Source: Planctomycetota bacterium
GTDB taxonomy: Bacteria; Planctomycetota; Planctomycetia; Pirellulales; Pirellulaceae
NCBI GenBank assembly: GCA_027619595.1
Contig: JAQCHP010000022.1
Coordinates: 1-46,571, forward strand
Direction: 5' to 3'
DNA: 46,571 nt
The translations under genes and the position numbers were made by a program. Of the stretch, positions 25,416-34,240 are shown in pieces. Below the pieces are notes generated by a model, which did not search any database, was not told where the DNA came from, and saw only the letters and a program-made list of their open reading frames with translations. Position 1 is the stretch's first letter, and each line of letters begins with the position of its first letter.

Positions 25416-26666
25416 ATGGAGCCCCGACCTGCTGACAGTCAACGCCTGCGTTGTCCTCATTGTTCGCGTGTCTTGAAAATACCAGCCGGGCTCGGTGGGA
25501 GTGTTCGACGGTGTCCCCATTGTGATCGAAAGGTACGTATTCCCGACGATTCGCCGGTTGCTGTGGACTTCGGGCTGTGGGAGCAAGAGACACACGTTCC
25601 CGAATGGGTGCCCGTCGTGTGTGACGTGTGCGCCACCAGGATGCACGCAACTCGAGATCAAATCGGAAGTCAGGTGAAGTGTCCCGACTGCGGTCGTGCC
25701 AATCTTGTTCGGCAGCCAGCGAAGCCAGCTCCCAAATGGCAACCCAATACCGACGGGGATGACTACGAAGTGGCGCTGGCTCCGTCAAACTTCGACGATG
25801 AAATTCGAGTAGCCCACGCCCGCGAGATGTTGACAGCGGCCCAAGAGCAGATGTCGATTGACGCAGAAATCGTGCCGGATGTATCACAAGGTCCGGTGCG
25901 GCAACGCGATGAACTCCCGAGTGTTCATCGGTCCTTGCCGCAATTCCTGTTCAATCTCAGCGTTTGGCCGCAGTGGCTAGGGATTGTCATCGGATGTTTG
26001 ATAATGTCAGTGGCTGTCGAATTCGTTGTAACCGCGCAGGGAAATATGCAAGTGCCTGCCGTGCTCGTCTGTGTCGTGCTCGCCATTTTCGGCACGCTGT
26101 TCTTGAGTTTCTTTGCCACGCGGCTCTTGGACGTGCTGGAGATGACAGCCAATGATGCCGAGCGAGAATTGATTGAGTGGCCGGAACACGACATGGCGAG
26201 TCGATTTGTCTGTTTGATGTTCTTGGGGAATGCTGCTTGTTTTTCGGCCCTACCCGGGGGGGTCCTGGGAGGTCTTATGGGCCCTAGCAGACTCGGTGGG
26301 ATCGCGGCAGCCGTGTCGATGATTCTCCTGTTTCCGATCGTGTTGATGTCGATGGTCGATCACGGTTCATGCATGATCCCGTACTCCATGCGTATTTGGA
26401 GGTCGGTCGAACGCATTACGCTAAGTTGGATGGGCTTCTATTTGCGATCGGTGATACTGGTGTTGGTCGTCCCTTCGCTCCTGTGGCTGTTCGGTCCGAT
26501 CATCATTCAATGGCCTCAGAGAATTTTCGTGGCAATCTACTGTGTCCTCGCTGCGTGGGTCTATCTGCGCTGGCTCGGACAATTGGGTGCGTCGTGCTTG
26601 GAATTTGATGAGGCCAAACCCTTAAACACGCAGACCGCCGCCGATGAGTCGGAACTGACCAGCTGA
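25416..26666 (+). CDS. double zinc-ribbon membrane protein
   Basis: A 416-residue protein of unknown function. The N-terminus has two zinc-ribbon units: C13/C16 with C33/C36 and C69/C72 with C89/C92. A polar linker (~95-175) follows, then about six membrane helices, the first near WPQWLGIVIGCLIMSVAVEFVV and the last near IFVAIYCVLAAWVYLRWL. The cytoplasmic zinc-ribbon plus membrane-domain layout is one I associate with planctomycetes, without an assigned role. It lies 150 nt after the HemD-HemE gene in the same direction and is convergent with the next gene. Confidence 0.85.
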   Translation: MEPRPADSQRLRCPHCSRVLKIPAGLGGSVRRCPHCDRKVRIPDDSPVAVDFGLWEQETHVPEWVPVVCDVCATRMHATRDQIGSQVKCPDCGRANLVRQPAKPAPKWQPNTDGDDYEVALAPSNFDDEIRVAHAREMLTAAQEQMSIDAEIVPDVSQGPVRQRDELPSVHRSLPQFLFNLSVWPQWLGIVIGCLIMSVAVEFVVTAQGNMQVPAVLVCVVLAIFGTLFLSFFATRLLDVLEMTANDAERELIEWPEHDMASRFVCLMFLGNAACFSALPGGVLGGLMGPSRLGGIAAAVSMILLFPIVLMSMVDHGSCMIPYSMRIWRSVERITLSWMGFYLRSVILVLVVPSLLWLFGPIIIQWPQRIFVAIYCVLAAWVYLRWLGQLGASCLEFDEAKPLNTQTAADESELTS

Positions 26667-26727
26667 CTTTTCGGTGAGGAGATTACGCCCCGAAGCGCCG
26701 CGGACGGTTGCTCGAGCCACTCATGAT

Positions 26728-26751
26728 GGGCCGACCAGTTTTCGTTGGCCC
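26728..26751. terminator. candidate terminator hairpin between convergent genes
   Basis: GGGCCGA (26728-26734), a 10-nt loop and TTGGCCC (26745-26751) form a 7-bp stem with one G-T pair in the 127-nt gap between convergent genes. The loop has a T4 run but no T-tract follows the stem. Confidence 0.3.
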
Positions 26752-26793
26752 GTTCCGCGCGTTCAGAATCGTGGGCCCAGGACGGCGTGCGGC

Positions 26794-27039
26794 TCAGGCC
26801 GAGGGTCGACGATAGTGCTGGTATGCCAGCAGAACTTCGTACAGGTCTGTCGACAGCGTGACCTCGTCGTCCGCGAAGTCGTTGAGCCAACCTCGCTCCT
26901 CATGCACGGCTGAGAGGAGGATCGGGATTACCTCCGACAGCGGGAGAGTGACCGAATTCGATCGCTGTTCCTTCGTGGAGGTTGTCGAGGCGTCGTCCTC
27001 GGGACCAAAATAAACACGCAACCGTCCGTGGTGAGTCAT
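26794..27039 (-). CDS. small conserved-looking protein of unknown function
   Basis: An 81-residue protein, MTHHGRLRVYFGPEDD at the start. The C-terminal half has a clear pattern (VTLPLSEVIPILLSAV, ERGWLNDFADDEVTLS, DLYEVLLAYQHY) that looks protein-like and resembles small planctomycete proteins I have seen without a function. GGGGA lies about 10 nt before the chosen ATG. The frame is open further upstream to 27126 but that segment looks unlike coding sequence. Confidence 0.6.
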   Translation of the reverse strand: MTHHGRLRVYFGPEDDASTTSTKEQRSNSVTLPLSEVIPILLSAVHEERGWLNDFADDEVTLSTDLYEVLLAYQHYRRPSA

Positions 27040-27420
27040 GGTTCGATTCCCCAAGCCAATTGCTTCCCTGCAACCGGATTTCTTCATGATCGACGCACGC
27101 CCGCCATTGGGCTCGTGCCGCATCAACTTTTCCTAGCATGTCGGACTGGCCACGCTGGCAACCGGCCGGCTGCCCTCAGTTATCGGTCCGATCCAGAAAA
27201 TTGTTTGAAGATTCTTCCATATTTCTTCAGTTTCGCAAACAAAAAGGGCACAATACACGATCGATGGGGGTAAATGGGGAGGACCTGAGGAAGTAGGGGG
27301 AAGAGCGAATGACGCTACGGAACCTTGACAAGGTAGCTTCGACGCCCTAAATTTCGCAACGGGTCGGTGTGCGCTTATAACTTGAAATCGGTCCGCTACT
27401 CTTACATTCTCTTCTCCCGA
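27040..27420. other. intergenic region between the small gene and tex
   Basis: A 381-nt gap between divergent genes. It holds the tex promoter (27325-27353) and presumably the promoter of the minus-strand small gene. The rest is AT-richer around 27190-27250 and contains no convincing gene. Confidence 0.6.
27325..27353 (+). promoter_or_regulatory. sigma70-type promoter of tex
   Basis: A perfect TTGACA (27325-27330), a 17-nt spacer and TAAATT (27348-27353, 4 of 6). Transcription would start near 27360, giving a ~60-nt leader before the ATG at 27421. Confidence 0.57.
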
Positions 27421-30400
27421 ATGGTTGCCACAACTCCAATCGATTTTGACGCTCTCGCGCGACGTCTCCAAGTCTCCATCGCCGCACTGACGGCTACAGT
27501 GGAAATGTTGGACGATGCGCACTCCGTACCTTTTATTACTCGATATCGAAAGGATCAGACGGGTGGGCTCGATGAAGAGAAGATCCGCGAAATTCAGCAA
27601 GAGGTCCTGCGGCTGCGGGTATTAGAGGAACGAAAGCAGAAGGTACTCAAGGTCATCGAATCTCGGCAGACGCTCTCGGCGGAGCTTGAAGCGAAGATTC
27701 GCACCGCTGCAACAGCCAAGGAGTTGGAAGAAATCTATCTGCCGTTCCGGCCCAAAAAACAAACGTTGGCCACCTTGGCTCGTCAGCGAGGCCTCGATGT
27801 GCTTGCGGAGCAGGTGTTGCAGCACGATTCGCCCTTGCCCGACTTGAAGTCCGCGGCCGCGCTCCACGTGAGCGGTGAAGAAGGATTAACGTCGGCAGAG
27901 CAAGTGCTCGTCGGGGTTGGGTATCTGCTTGCGGAGGGATTTCAGGAGCGGATCGATTTGCGTGCCAAACTTCACGCGATGTATTGGGAAACCGGTATCC
28001 TGCGCAGCGAGCGGATGGAGGAAAGTGCTGTCGAGTCCGCGTTGGATTTGGCGCCGGCGACCCACGATGTTGTGGGCGAAGACCTTCTTGATCACGATGC
28101 CGCATCGGATAACGACATTGTAGCTGATTCCGACATTGTAGCTGATTCCGACATTGTAGCTGATTCCGACATTGCAGCCGATAACGAAGTTGTGTCGGAT
28201 AGCGACGTAGCAAACGACGTTGCAGCTGATAACGACGTTGCAGCTGGTTGCGACACGATGCCTGATGACAACGAAGGGCCAGCTATTGATTCTGAGAATG
28301 TAGCAGAGGCGAGTGGCTCTACGACCCTTGAATCGGGTGCATCGATCGAGACGGCCACGGAGAGCGTTGGCAAGACTACGAGTGCTGGAGAAGCCGTTCC
28401 GAAGAATCAACTAGCGCAGCAAAGTGCGTCTGGCAAGCTAAAGTCTCCAATTCGTTCCTTGCGTGCCTTGGCTGTCGAACGCAAGAAATCTAAGCGGGCT
28501 GCGAAGCACAAGAAACGGGAGCGATTGGTACAGTCTTTTAAGGACTACTTCCGATATTCCGAGCCAATGCGGAAGATTCAGCACCATCGAATACTCGCGA
28601 TCAATCGTGGCGAGCGATCACGGATCTTGCGTGTTGTGATCGATGTAGACCAGCAAAAAATGCGAGAAGCGGCCGAACTGATGCTCGTTCCGCTCGAACA
28701 CCCCCACCGTGAGTTCTTGTCGGGGGTTGTGCGGGATGCAATGCAGCGGTTGATTTTACCCAGTATCGAGCGTGAGGTGCGCCGCGAATTGACGGAAGCC
28801 GCCGAGTCGCACGCGATTACGGTGTTTGCGCGAAATCTTCGCAGTCTTCTCTTGCAACCGCCGTTGAGGCATCAGCGCATACTTGCTGTTGACCCCGGTT
28901 TTCGTAGTGGGTGTAAGTTGGTAGCGCTCGACGAATGCGGAAATGTCTTGGCGCAAGGGGTAGTCCACCTGATCGGAAGCGACGAGCGGTGTCGGAAGGG
29001 GCGGTCCGAGTTTGTGGAACTTGTGCGCACGCATTCGCTCCGAGGGATCGCCATTGGCAACGGGACAGCATGCCGTGAGGCCGAGCGGATGGTAGCGGAC
29101 CTGCTTGCCAACGAACTCAAGGATGTCGACGTTGGATATACCATCGTGAACGAGGCGGGAGCAAGCGTCTATTCCACGAGTCAGGTTGGGCGAGAAGAGT
29201 TGCCGCAGATGGATGCGACGCTCCGTGGAGCCGTTTCGATTGGGCGGCGCTTGCAAGATCCGTTGTCGGAACTTGTCAAAATCAATCCGGCGAATATTGG
29301 AGTTGGGCTTTATCAGCATGATGTTAAGAGTCGCCCGCTTTCTACAACTCTCGATGCTGTCGTTGAATCAGGCGTGAACTTTGTGGGCGTCGATCTGAAT
29401 ACAGCAAGCCCTTCATTATTGCGGTACGTTTCAGGTTTAAATCAGCTTACGGCGCGGCGCGTCGTGGAGTACCGCCAGCAAAATGGCCGGTTCCGCAGCC
29501 GATCGCAACTGAAAGAAGTGCCGGGAGTTGGTGAGGCCACCTTCGTTCAAGCGGCCGGATTTCTCAAGATCACCGATGGCGACAACTTGCTCGATGCCAC
29601 ATGGATCCATCCCGAAAGCTATAGCACGGTAGAGAAAGTTCTGGAAAAGCTCGATATTTCATTGTCCGAGCTGGTGCAACACCTTTCGTCACGGTCCCTG
29701 CAAACCGATTCGCAAGAAACTGCACGCCCTGCAGACGAATCAGGGGACAGCAAACCGGGAGGGATTGCGACGCGACTGTCGCAATGGAACGTGGCTGAAA
29801 TGGCGGCCCAGCTGGGCGTCGGCGAGCTTACTCTCTCCGATATCCTTTCTGGCCTGTCGCGTCCGCCGCGGGACCCGCGCGAAGATCTTCCCAAACCGAT
29901 ATTTCGGCGCGAAGTTGTCAAGTTAGAAGACCTTCGTCCAGGGATGCAATTAGCCGGTACCGTCTTGAATGTCGTCGACTTTGGTGCGTTCGTCGATATT
30001 GGGCTGAGTGATTGTGGACTCGTGCATGTGAGTCGGCTGGCGGACCGGTTTGTAGCGGACCCCCACGACATCGTCACGCCGGGTGACATATTGCAGGTTT
30101 GGGTTGTCAACGTCGACAAGGAGCGTCGACGAGTCTCTTTGACCGCTGTCCAGCCGGGAACCGAAAAGCCGCGGCCAGAGCGCAGTCCGAAACCGCCACA
30201 ACCAACTCATCAAGAAAGACGTCCCCCCCACAAACCGCACTCAAATCGTCCAGGCCAGCCTCAGCGGCAAGACCGACCTCGACGCGGCAAGACGGTTGTC
30301 GCGAAGAGCCCCAAGCCTGTCGTGCCAATTTCGGAAGCCATGCGGGACGGCAAAGAGCCCATGCGGACGTTCGGTGATCTGATGCAATTCTTCGATGCTA

Positions 30401-30495
30401 CGGGTGCTCCGCGTACCGAGGATGCTCGCGATTCCCGTCCCCGCAAAAAGCCGGGCCGATCCGAGGGAGATGCTCCAGCTCAGGGCACTTCGTAA
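27421..30495 (+). CDS. tex: Tex-like S1 RNA-binding transcription accessory protein with acidic insertion
   Basis: Tex binds nucleic acid and affects transcription and RNA metabolism. From the ATG at 27421 the chain is 1024 residues against ~770 in typical Tex. Order: N-terminal helical domain (PFITRYRKDQTGGLDEEKIREI, IYLPFRPKKQTLATLARQRGL); an Asp/Ala/Ser-rich insertion (~207-345); FKDYFRYSEPMRKIQHHRILAINRGE; a YqgF-like fold from ~485 (ILAVDPGFRSGCKLVALD); helix-hairpin-helix from ~663 (LLRYVSGLNQLTARRVVEYR, EVPGVGEATF); S1 domain ~837-905 (GTVLNVVDFGAFVDIGL, GLVHVS); then a Pro/Arg/Lys-rich tail of ~115 residues. No clear Shine-Dalgarno. The stop overlaps the next gene by one base. Confidence 0.94.
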   Translation: MVATTPIDFDALARRLQVSIAALTATVEMLDDAHSVPFITRYRKDQTGGLDEEKIREIQQEVLRLRVLEERKQKVLKVIESRQTLSAELEAKIRTAATAKELEEIYLPFRPKKQTLATLARQRGLDVLAEQVLQHDSPLPDLKSAAALHVSGEEGLTSAEQVLVGVGYLLAEGFQERIDLRAKLHAMYWETGILRSERMEESAVESALDLAPATHDVVGEDLLDHDAASDNDIVADSDIVADSDIVADSDIAADNEVVSDSDVANDVAADNDVAAGCDTMPDDNEGPAIDSENVAEASGSTTLESGASIETATESVGKTTSAGEAVPKNQLAQQSASGKLKSPIRSLRALAVERKKSKRAAKHKKRERLVQSFKDYFRYSEPMRKIQHHRILAINRGERSRILRVVIDVDQQKMREAAELMLVPLEHPHREFLSGVVRDAMQRLILPSIEREVRRELTEAAESHAITVFARNLRSLLLQPPLRHQRILAVDPGFRSGCKLVALDECGNVLAQGVVHLIGSDERCRKGRSEFVELVRTHSLRGIAIGNGTACREAERMVADLLANELKDVDVGYTIVNEAGASVYSTSQVGREELPQMDATLRGAVSIGRRLQDPLSELVKINPANIGVGLYQHDVKSRPLSTTLDAVVESGVNFVGVDLNTASPSLLRYVSGLNQLTARRVVEYRQQNGRFRSRSQLKEVPGVGEATFVQAAGFLKITDGDNLLDATWIHPESYSTVEKVLEKLDISLSELVQHLSSRSLQTDSQETARPADESGDSKPGGIATRLSQWNVAEMAAQLGVGELTLSDILSGLSRPPRDPREDLPKPIFRREVVKLEDLRPGMQLAGTVLNVVDFGAFVDIGLSDCGLVHVSRLADRFVADPHDIVTPGDILQVWVVNVDKERRRVSLTAVQPGTEKPRPERSPKPPQPTHQERRPPHKPHSNRPGQPQRQDRPRRGKTVVAKSPKPVVPISEAMRDGKEPMRTFGDLMQFFDATGAPRTEDARDSRPRKKPGRSEGDAPAQGTS
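28114..28185 (+). repeat. 18-bp tandem repeat inside tex
   Basis: GACATTGTAGCTGATTCC occurs three times exactly (28114-28131, 28132-28149, 28150-28167), then a diverged copy (28168-28185). Further degenerate units continue to about 28250. The unit is in frame and encodes Asp-Ile-Val-Ala-Asp-Ser. It lies in the acidic insertion. Confidence 0.9.
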
Positions 30496-31223
30496 TGCCG
30501 ATCACGGACGGTTCGACTCCTCCGCACGTAGAGCGGGGACGGGTCGTCTGGCTGGTGGAGTCGCTGCTTCCCCTGTGGCAGCCGACTTGGATGGTGGCTT
30601 GGAGCCTAGCGACATTTGCCGCCGTCCTGATCATGCGCCACGATGGGATTGGCGTGAGGCGTCCCGTTCTGTCACTGCTATTGACGGTCGAAGTTATGTC
30701 GTGGGGTGCTTTGCTTGCGACCGCGGGAGGGATGGTGCTGCGGTCGCTTCGGCACGGCATCGGCAAGCTTGCTCCAGGTGCATGGCTGTGCCTGGTCAGC
30801 GCCGGGAGCACCTCGATTCTCGTTTTGCTGTTTTACAAGGCGGGTGTTGCCCCCCGCACGCCGGCGTATGTCTGGCACGCTGCCGTTTCGTCAACGCTCT
30901 TTCTCTGTCCGCTGTACCTGGTTCGACTTCCGCTTGAATGGCGACAACGGTTTATTGGTGTGGTCGTGGTGCAGCTTATTCCCCTGGTCCTACGTCTTTT
31001 GTTCATTGCACTCCCCCTGGATCGCAACGGGGCCGAGGCCCTGCTTATGCGCACTTTTTGGATACCAGACGTCGTCTCAGCCGCACTGATGCTGTTTGGC
31101 GTTCGGCGAATTTCGCGACAATTCGCCGACGATCCTTGGCATCGTGCTGGAGTCGTGCTGTATGCGATCCATTCAGTGACGTTTGCCGTAACAGTTGGAA
31201 TGGCGCCAACTTGGCTGCTCTGA
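30495..31223 (+). CDS. integral membrane protein of unknown function
   Basis: A 242-residue protein with about seven membrane helices, the first near WMVAWSLATFAAVLIM and the last near AGVVLYAIHSVTFAVTVGM. No enzyme or transporter motif is recognised. Its ATG shares one base with the tex stop (TAATG), so it is probably translated by coupling from tex. That link is unusual and may mean a shared role. Confidence 0.8.
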   Translation: MPITDGSTPPHVERGRVVWLVESLLPLWQPTWMVAWSLATFAAVLIMRHDGIGVRRPVLSLLLTVEVMSWGALLATAGGMVLRSLRHGIGKLAPGAWLCLVSAGSTSILVLLFYKAGVAPRTPAYVWHAAVSSTLFLCPLYLVRLPLEWRQRFIGVVVVQLIPLVLRLLFIALPLDRNGAEALLMRTFWIPDVVSAALMLFGVRRISRQFADDPWHRAGVVLYAIHSVTFAVTVGMAPTWLL

Positions 31224-31355
31224 GCATTCTGGGCAGATATCGCTCATCACCCGGGAATCTTCCGTCAAACTTGGCACTAGATTGCTAGAACAACCTGTAA
31301 TCTTCGCTTATGGTGGAGAGAGCGGAATCACACGGACCATGGGGCAAGGTTAGCC

Positions 31356-32570
31356 ATGAACGTCTCGTCGGCGACAATTGCGGATCGTAAGGACCAGCCG
31401 GAATCGGATTCGCAGCCGGTGCCTGGCTGGTTGGCCAGCGGCGTGCTCCACCTCGTTCTTATGTCGTTTTTCGTTGCGCCGCCCGTCTCCATCTATGCTC
31501 CACCCGCAGGGCGTGTGCCGTTAGTGCTGGAGGCAAACTTCCCGCACGCGTCCGTTGACGAATCCTCTGTCGCCGTGATCGCTCCGGCAGGGGAATTGTC
31601 GGATCACTCAGAGTCGGTCGATTCTTCGGAACCAGGCACGGTCGCTGCTGCGACAGCGAATGAGCACTTCGAAGTCGCGGAGGTTGCGCCATCGCAGCCG
31701 ATCGTGGAGGAGCGTGCCATGGCCATTCGTCACGTTCCGCGTCGAGCCCTAAAAACGTCCCAAGCTCCGAAGCATTGGCCAAGTCCCGACGAGAGGAAAG
31801 AAACAGATCAAATCGTTGATCGCTTTATTCAATACGACATAGGTCAATTGAGCCCCGCAGATGGGCGGAAGGCATTGACAGAATTTCAATCGCTTGGTTG
31901 CGAATCGGTGCCATCACTTGTGAGCGGCCTGAACCGTTCTGCCCGAATTCAGTATAGCTGCCCAGTTGGAGTGCTTTCTGCGAAACTTGTGCAGCTTCTC
32001 CTACAGGGCAAGGATTCCAGCCTTACCGCGTACGTGGTGCGCAACCTCGGGCAAGGAGTTCCCGAGTCGGCGCCCCATCACCAGCGCTTGATTCAACTAC
32101 GGAAATTCATCGCGCAGCAGGACGATAAGTCGCTCCAGTCCGTACGAGATGACTTGAAGAGTCGCCAGTTGCCGGTTAGTCGCGAAATGTTGCAGCTAGT
32201 TGAAGAAATGACGTTAGTGCCACCTGATCAGCTTGAGTCAGAAATTCGGTACGGTGACCCGGTGTCGCAAACTGCCGCCATGCTGGGGCTGCTGCGACGC
32301 GCCGATGAGTTACCCCCTACCGTGCGGATAAAGCTTGCTCGGCAACTCGTTGGTATGCTCAAACAGGAAAATCCGGTAACCGGAACCCTGTCACATGAAA
32401 CGCTCGTCAGGTTAGCCCATGGACTCGATTTTGGTAAACGACCTCAGGATAGTCCTTCATGGATTGAGTACTGGCGTGGTATGGAAGCGAATTTAGAAGG
32501 GATACTGCCGGAGCAAGAGAGCCAGAACTCGCGGGGCATTACGAGCGAAGTAGTCGGCCCGGCCAGTTAA
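31356..32570 (+). CDS. membrane-anchored helical protein of unknown function
   Basis: A 404-residue protein, not recognised. One hydrophobic segment near residues 25-48 (GWLASGVLHLVLMSFFVAPPVS) would anchor it with the rest outside the cytoplasm. A Ser/Glu/Ala-rich linker (~55-150) is followed by a helical domain (~155-375) with HEAT-like spacing, including DGRKALTEFQSLGCESVPSLVSGL. It precedes the cytochrome gene by 10 nt, so the two are likely cotranscribed. Purine-rich sequence before the ATG is modest. Confidence 0.8.
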   Translation: MNVSSATIADRKDQPESDSQPVPGWLASGVLHLVLMSFFVAPPVSIYAPPAGRVPLVLEANFPHASVDESSVAVIAPAGELSDHSESVDSSEPGTVAAATANEHFEVAEVAPSQPIVEERAMAIRHVPRRALKTSQAPKHWPSPDERKETDQIVDRFIQYDIGQLSPADGRKALTEFQSLGCESVPSLVSGLNRSARIQYSCPVGVLSAKLVQLLLQGKDSSLTAYVVRNLGQGVPESAPHHQRLIQLRKFIAQQDDKSLQSVRDDLKSRQLPVSREMLQLVEEMTLVPPDQLESEIRYGDPVSQTAAMLGLLRRADELPPTVRIKLARQLVGMLKQENPVTGTLSHETLVRLAHGLDFGKRPQDSPSWIEYWRGMEANLEGILPEQESQNSRGITSEVVGPAS

Positions 32571-32580
32571 GTCCCATCGA

Positions 32581-34215
32581 ATGGAACACACTCCCTGTTC
32601 AGTCCAATTACGCGTCGCTCTCAATCGCATTTTGCCAGCCAGGCTATTTTGGCTGGCGACAATGCTCTCCATTCTGTTTTGGGTTGGAGTTGGATGTCGC
32701 CCATCGCCAACGCAAGGAATAGGCTCCATTGTTGGGCGTGTTGCATCTGAAAACGGTACCCCCATCTCTGGGGCGCGTGTTCGCATCAAATCTCAATCGC
32801 CTCACGTTGTCACGAATGAAAATGGCGAATTTAGATTGCCACCTCCGAATACCTCCGCAGCCTTAACCATCACCGCCGCACACCCCGATTTTTTTATCGG
32901 TAGTACTGCATTGGATTCTTGGCCGCCAGGACCATCAACTGCCGGCTCTGATCGCCTCACGATCAGGCTAAAGAAAGTTCCCCCGGTCAGAGATCGCGGA
33001 TACACGTGGGTTGATCCGCGTCCCCACGAGGCCCGGTCGGAGCAATGTGGGAACTGTCACGCGGAAATTTTCGAGGAGTGGTCGCGAAGTGCGCACGCTT
33101 CGGCCGCAACAAACCTGCGATTTCGCAATCTTTATGATGGAACGAATGTGCGGGGAGAGTCGGGCCACGGATGGAGTCTTCGCGGTGAACATCCTCACGG
33201 GCAGTCGGTCTGCTGGTCCTGTCACGTTCCGTCGGGAGATCGACTTGCCTTCGGAAATCTTGACCTGCCCGTTGGTTCAACGACCGAAGGTCAGGGGGTT
33301 CATTGCGACTTTTGCCACAAGATTCAATGTTTGCAGGACGGAGAGATCGGACTGATGCACGGTCGCTATGCAGTGCAACTTTTGCAACCAGAAACTGGTC
33401 AGGTGTTTTTTGGTCCGTTGGACGACGTTGATCGCGGCGACGAGGTCTACTCACCCCTGCAGAGTAACAGCGAATTGTGTGCGATATGTCACGAAGGTGT
33501 TCTATTCGGTGTACACGTATACCGCACCTACAGCGAGTGGCTTAAGAGTCCCGCTCGTGATCGACAGCAACATTGTCAAGATTGCCATATGCAACCCACG
33601 GGCTTGATGACCAACATGGCGCCGGGAATGGGAGGAATGGACCGTGATCCACACACTCTGGCGAGCCATGAGTTGCGGCGCGGAGGTCGCGACGAGAGGC
33701 TGCGGAAGACCTTGGAAATGACCGTGTCGTCTCAACGTGAACAAAACGCCTGGCGCGTCGATGTCTCTCTCTTGCCACGGAATGTGGGCCATCGATTGCC
33801 GACGGGCTATATTGACCGACAGATAGTGTTAGATCTATTAGCGTACGACGAGAAGGGAGCGGTAGCGCCGTTGATCGGCGGTACCAAATTGTCGGACGTT
33901 GTTGGTCCTCCGCTATCGGGTCGAGCTGGGCATTTGTTTGCTCGAGTGCTCACCGACGACGAAAACTCTTCGCCCGCTCCATTTTGGCGGCATACTGTGA
34001 TGGAGGTTGATCAGAGTTTATTGCCTGAACAGAAATGGCAAGCAACGTACCGCTTTCCCCTCACGGCAGACCATGTTCAGGTAACGCTTAGCTACCGTCG
34101 TTTCTGGAAGAGTGTAGCCGTCGATAAGGATTGGCCAGACGATACGATTGTGGTCCATCGGCGCGACCTACAATTCGGAACAGAGCATCAACAAGAAAAC
34201 TCTCCAGTCAGGTAG
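32581..34215 (+). CDS. pentahaem cytochrome c lipoprotein (cytochrome c554-like)
   Basis: A 544-residue exported electron carrier. A hydrophobic segment ends in a lipobox, VGVGC, with C39 the likely lipidated residue. Residues ~49-130 resemble a carboxypeptidase regulatory-like beta domain (IVGRVASENGTPISGARVRI, TNENGEFRLP). Five CxxCH haem sites follow: CGNCH 156, CWSCH 211, CDFCH 242, CAICH 300 and CQDCH 332, with extra histidines (SAHASA, GHGWS) as possible axial ligands. This layout matches cytochrome c554-type multihaem proteins. The last ~180 residues are a beta-rich domain without haem sites. Partner and acceptor are unknown. Confidence 0.9.
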   Translation: MEHTPCSVQLRVALNRILPARLFWLATMLSILFWVGVGCRPSPTQGIGSIVGRVASENGTPISGARVRIKSQSPHVVTNENGEFRLPPPNTSAALTITAAHPDFFIGSTALDSWPPGPSTAGSDRLTIRLKKVPPVRDRGYTWVDPRPHEARSEQCGNCHAEIFEEWSRSAHASAATNLRFRNLYDGTNVRGESGHGWSLRGEHPHGQSVCWSCHVPSGDRLAFGNLDLPVGSTTEGQGVHCDFCHKIQCLQDGEIGLMHGRYAVQLLQPETGQVFFGPLDDVDRGDEVYSPLQSNSELCAICHEGVLFGVHVYRTYSEWLKSPARDRQQHCQDCHMQPTGLMTNMAPGMGGMDRDPHTLASHELRRGGRDERLRKTLEMTVSSQREQNAWRVDVSLLPRNVGHRLPTGYIDRQIVLDLLAYDEKGAVAPLIGGTKLSDVVGPPLSGRAGHLFARVLTDDENSSPAPFWRHTVMEVDQSLLPEQKWQATYRFPLTADHVQVTLSYRRFWKSVAVDKDWPDDTIVVHRRDLQFGTEHQQENSPVR

Positions 34216-34240
34216 CCTGCCCTGCGCGATTGCGAAGGTA

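Noticed and set aside
28092-28373. Minus-strand repetitive open frame (Ser-Ala-Thr-Met-Ser-Glu units) and CRISPR-like look of the tex repeats
   Set aside because: The units are contiguous 18-bp tandem copies in frame with tex, with no spacers; the minus-strand frame is only their complement.
30395-30937. Plus-strand open frame of 180 codons across the tex end and the membrane gene
   Set aside because: It overlaps two better genes in another frame and looks like an Arg/Cys-rich shadow.
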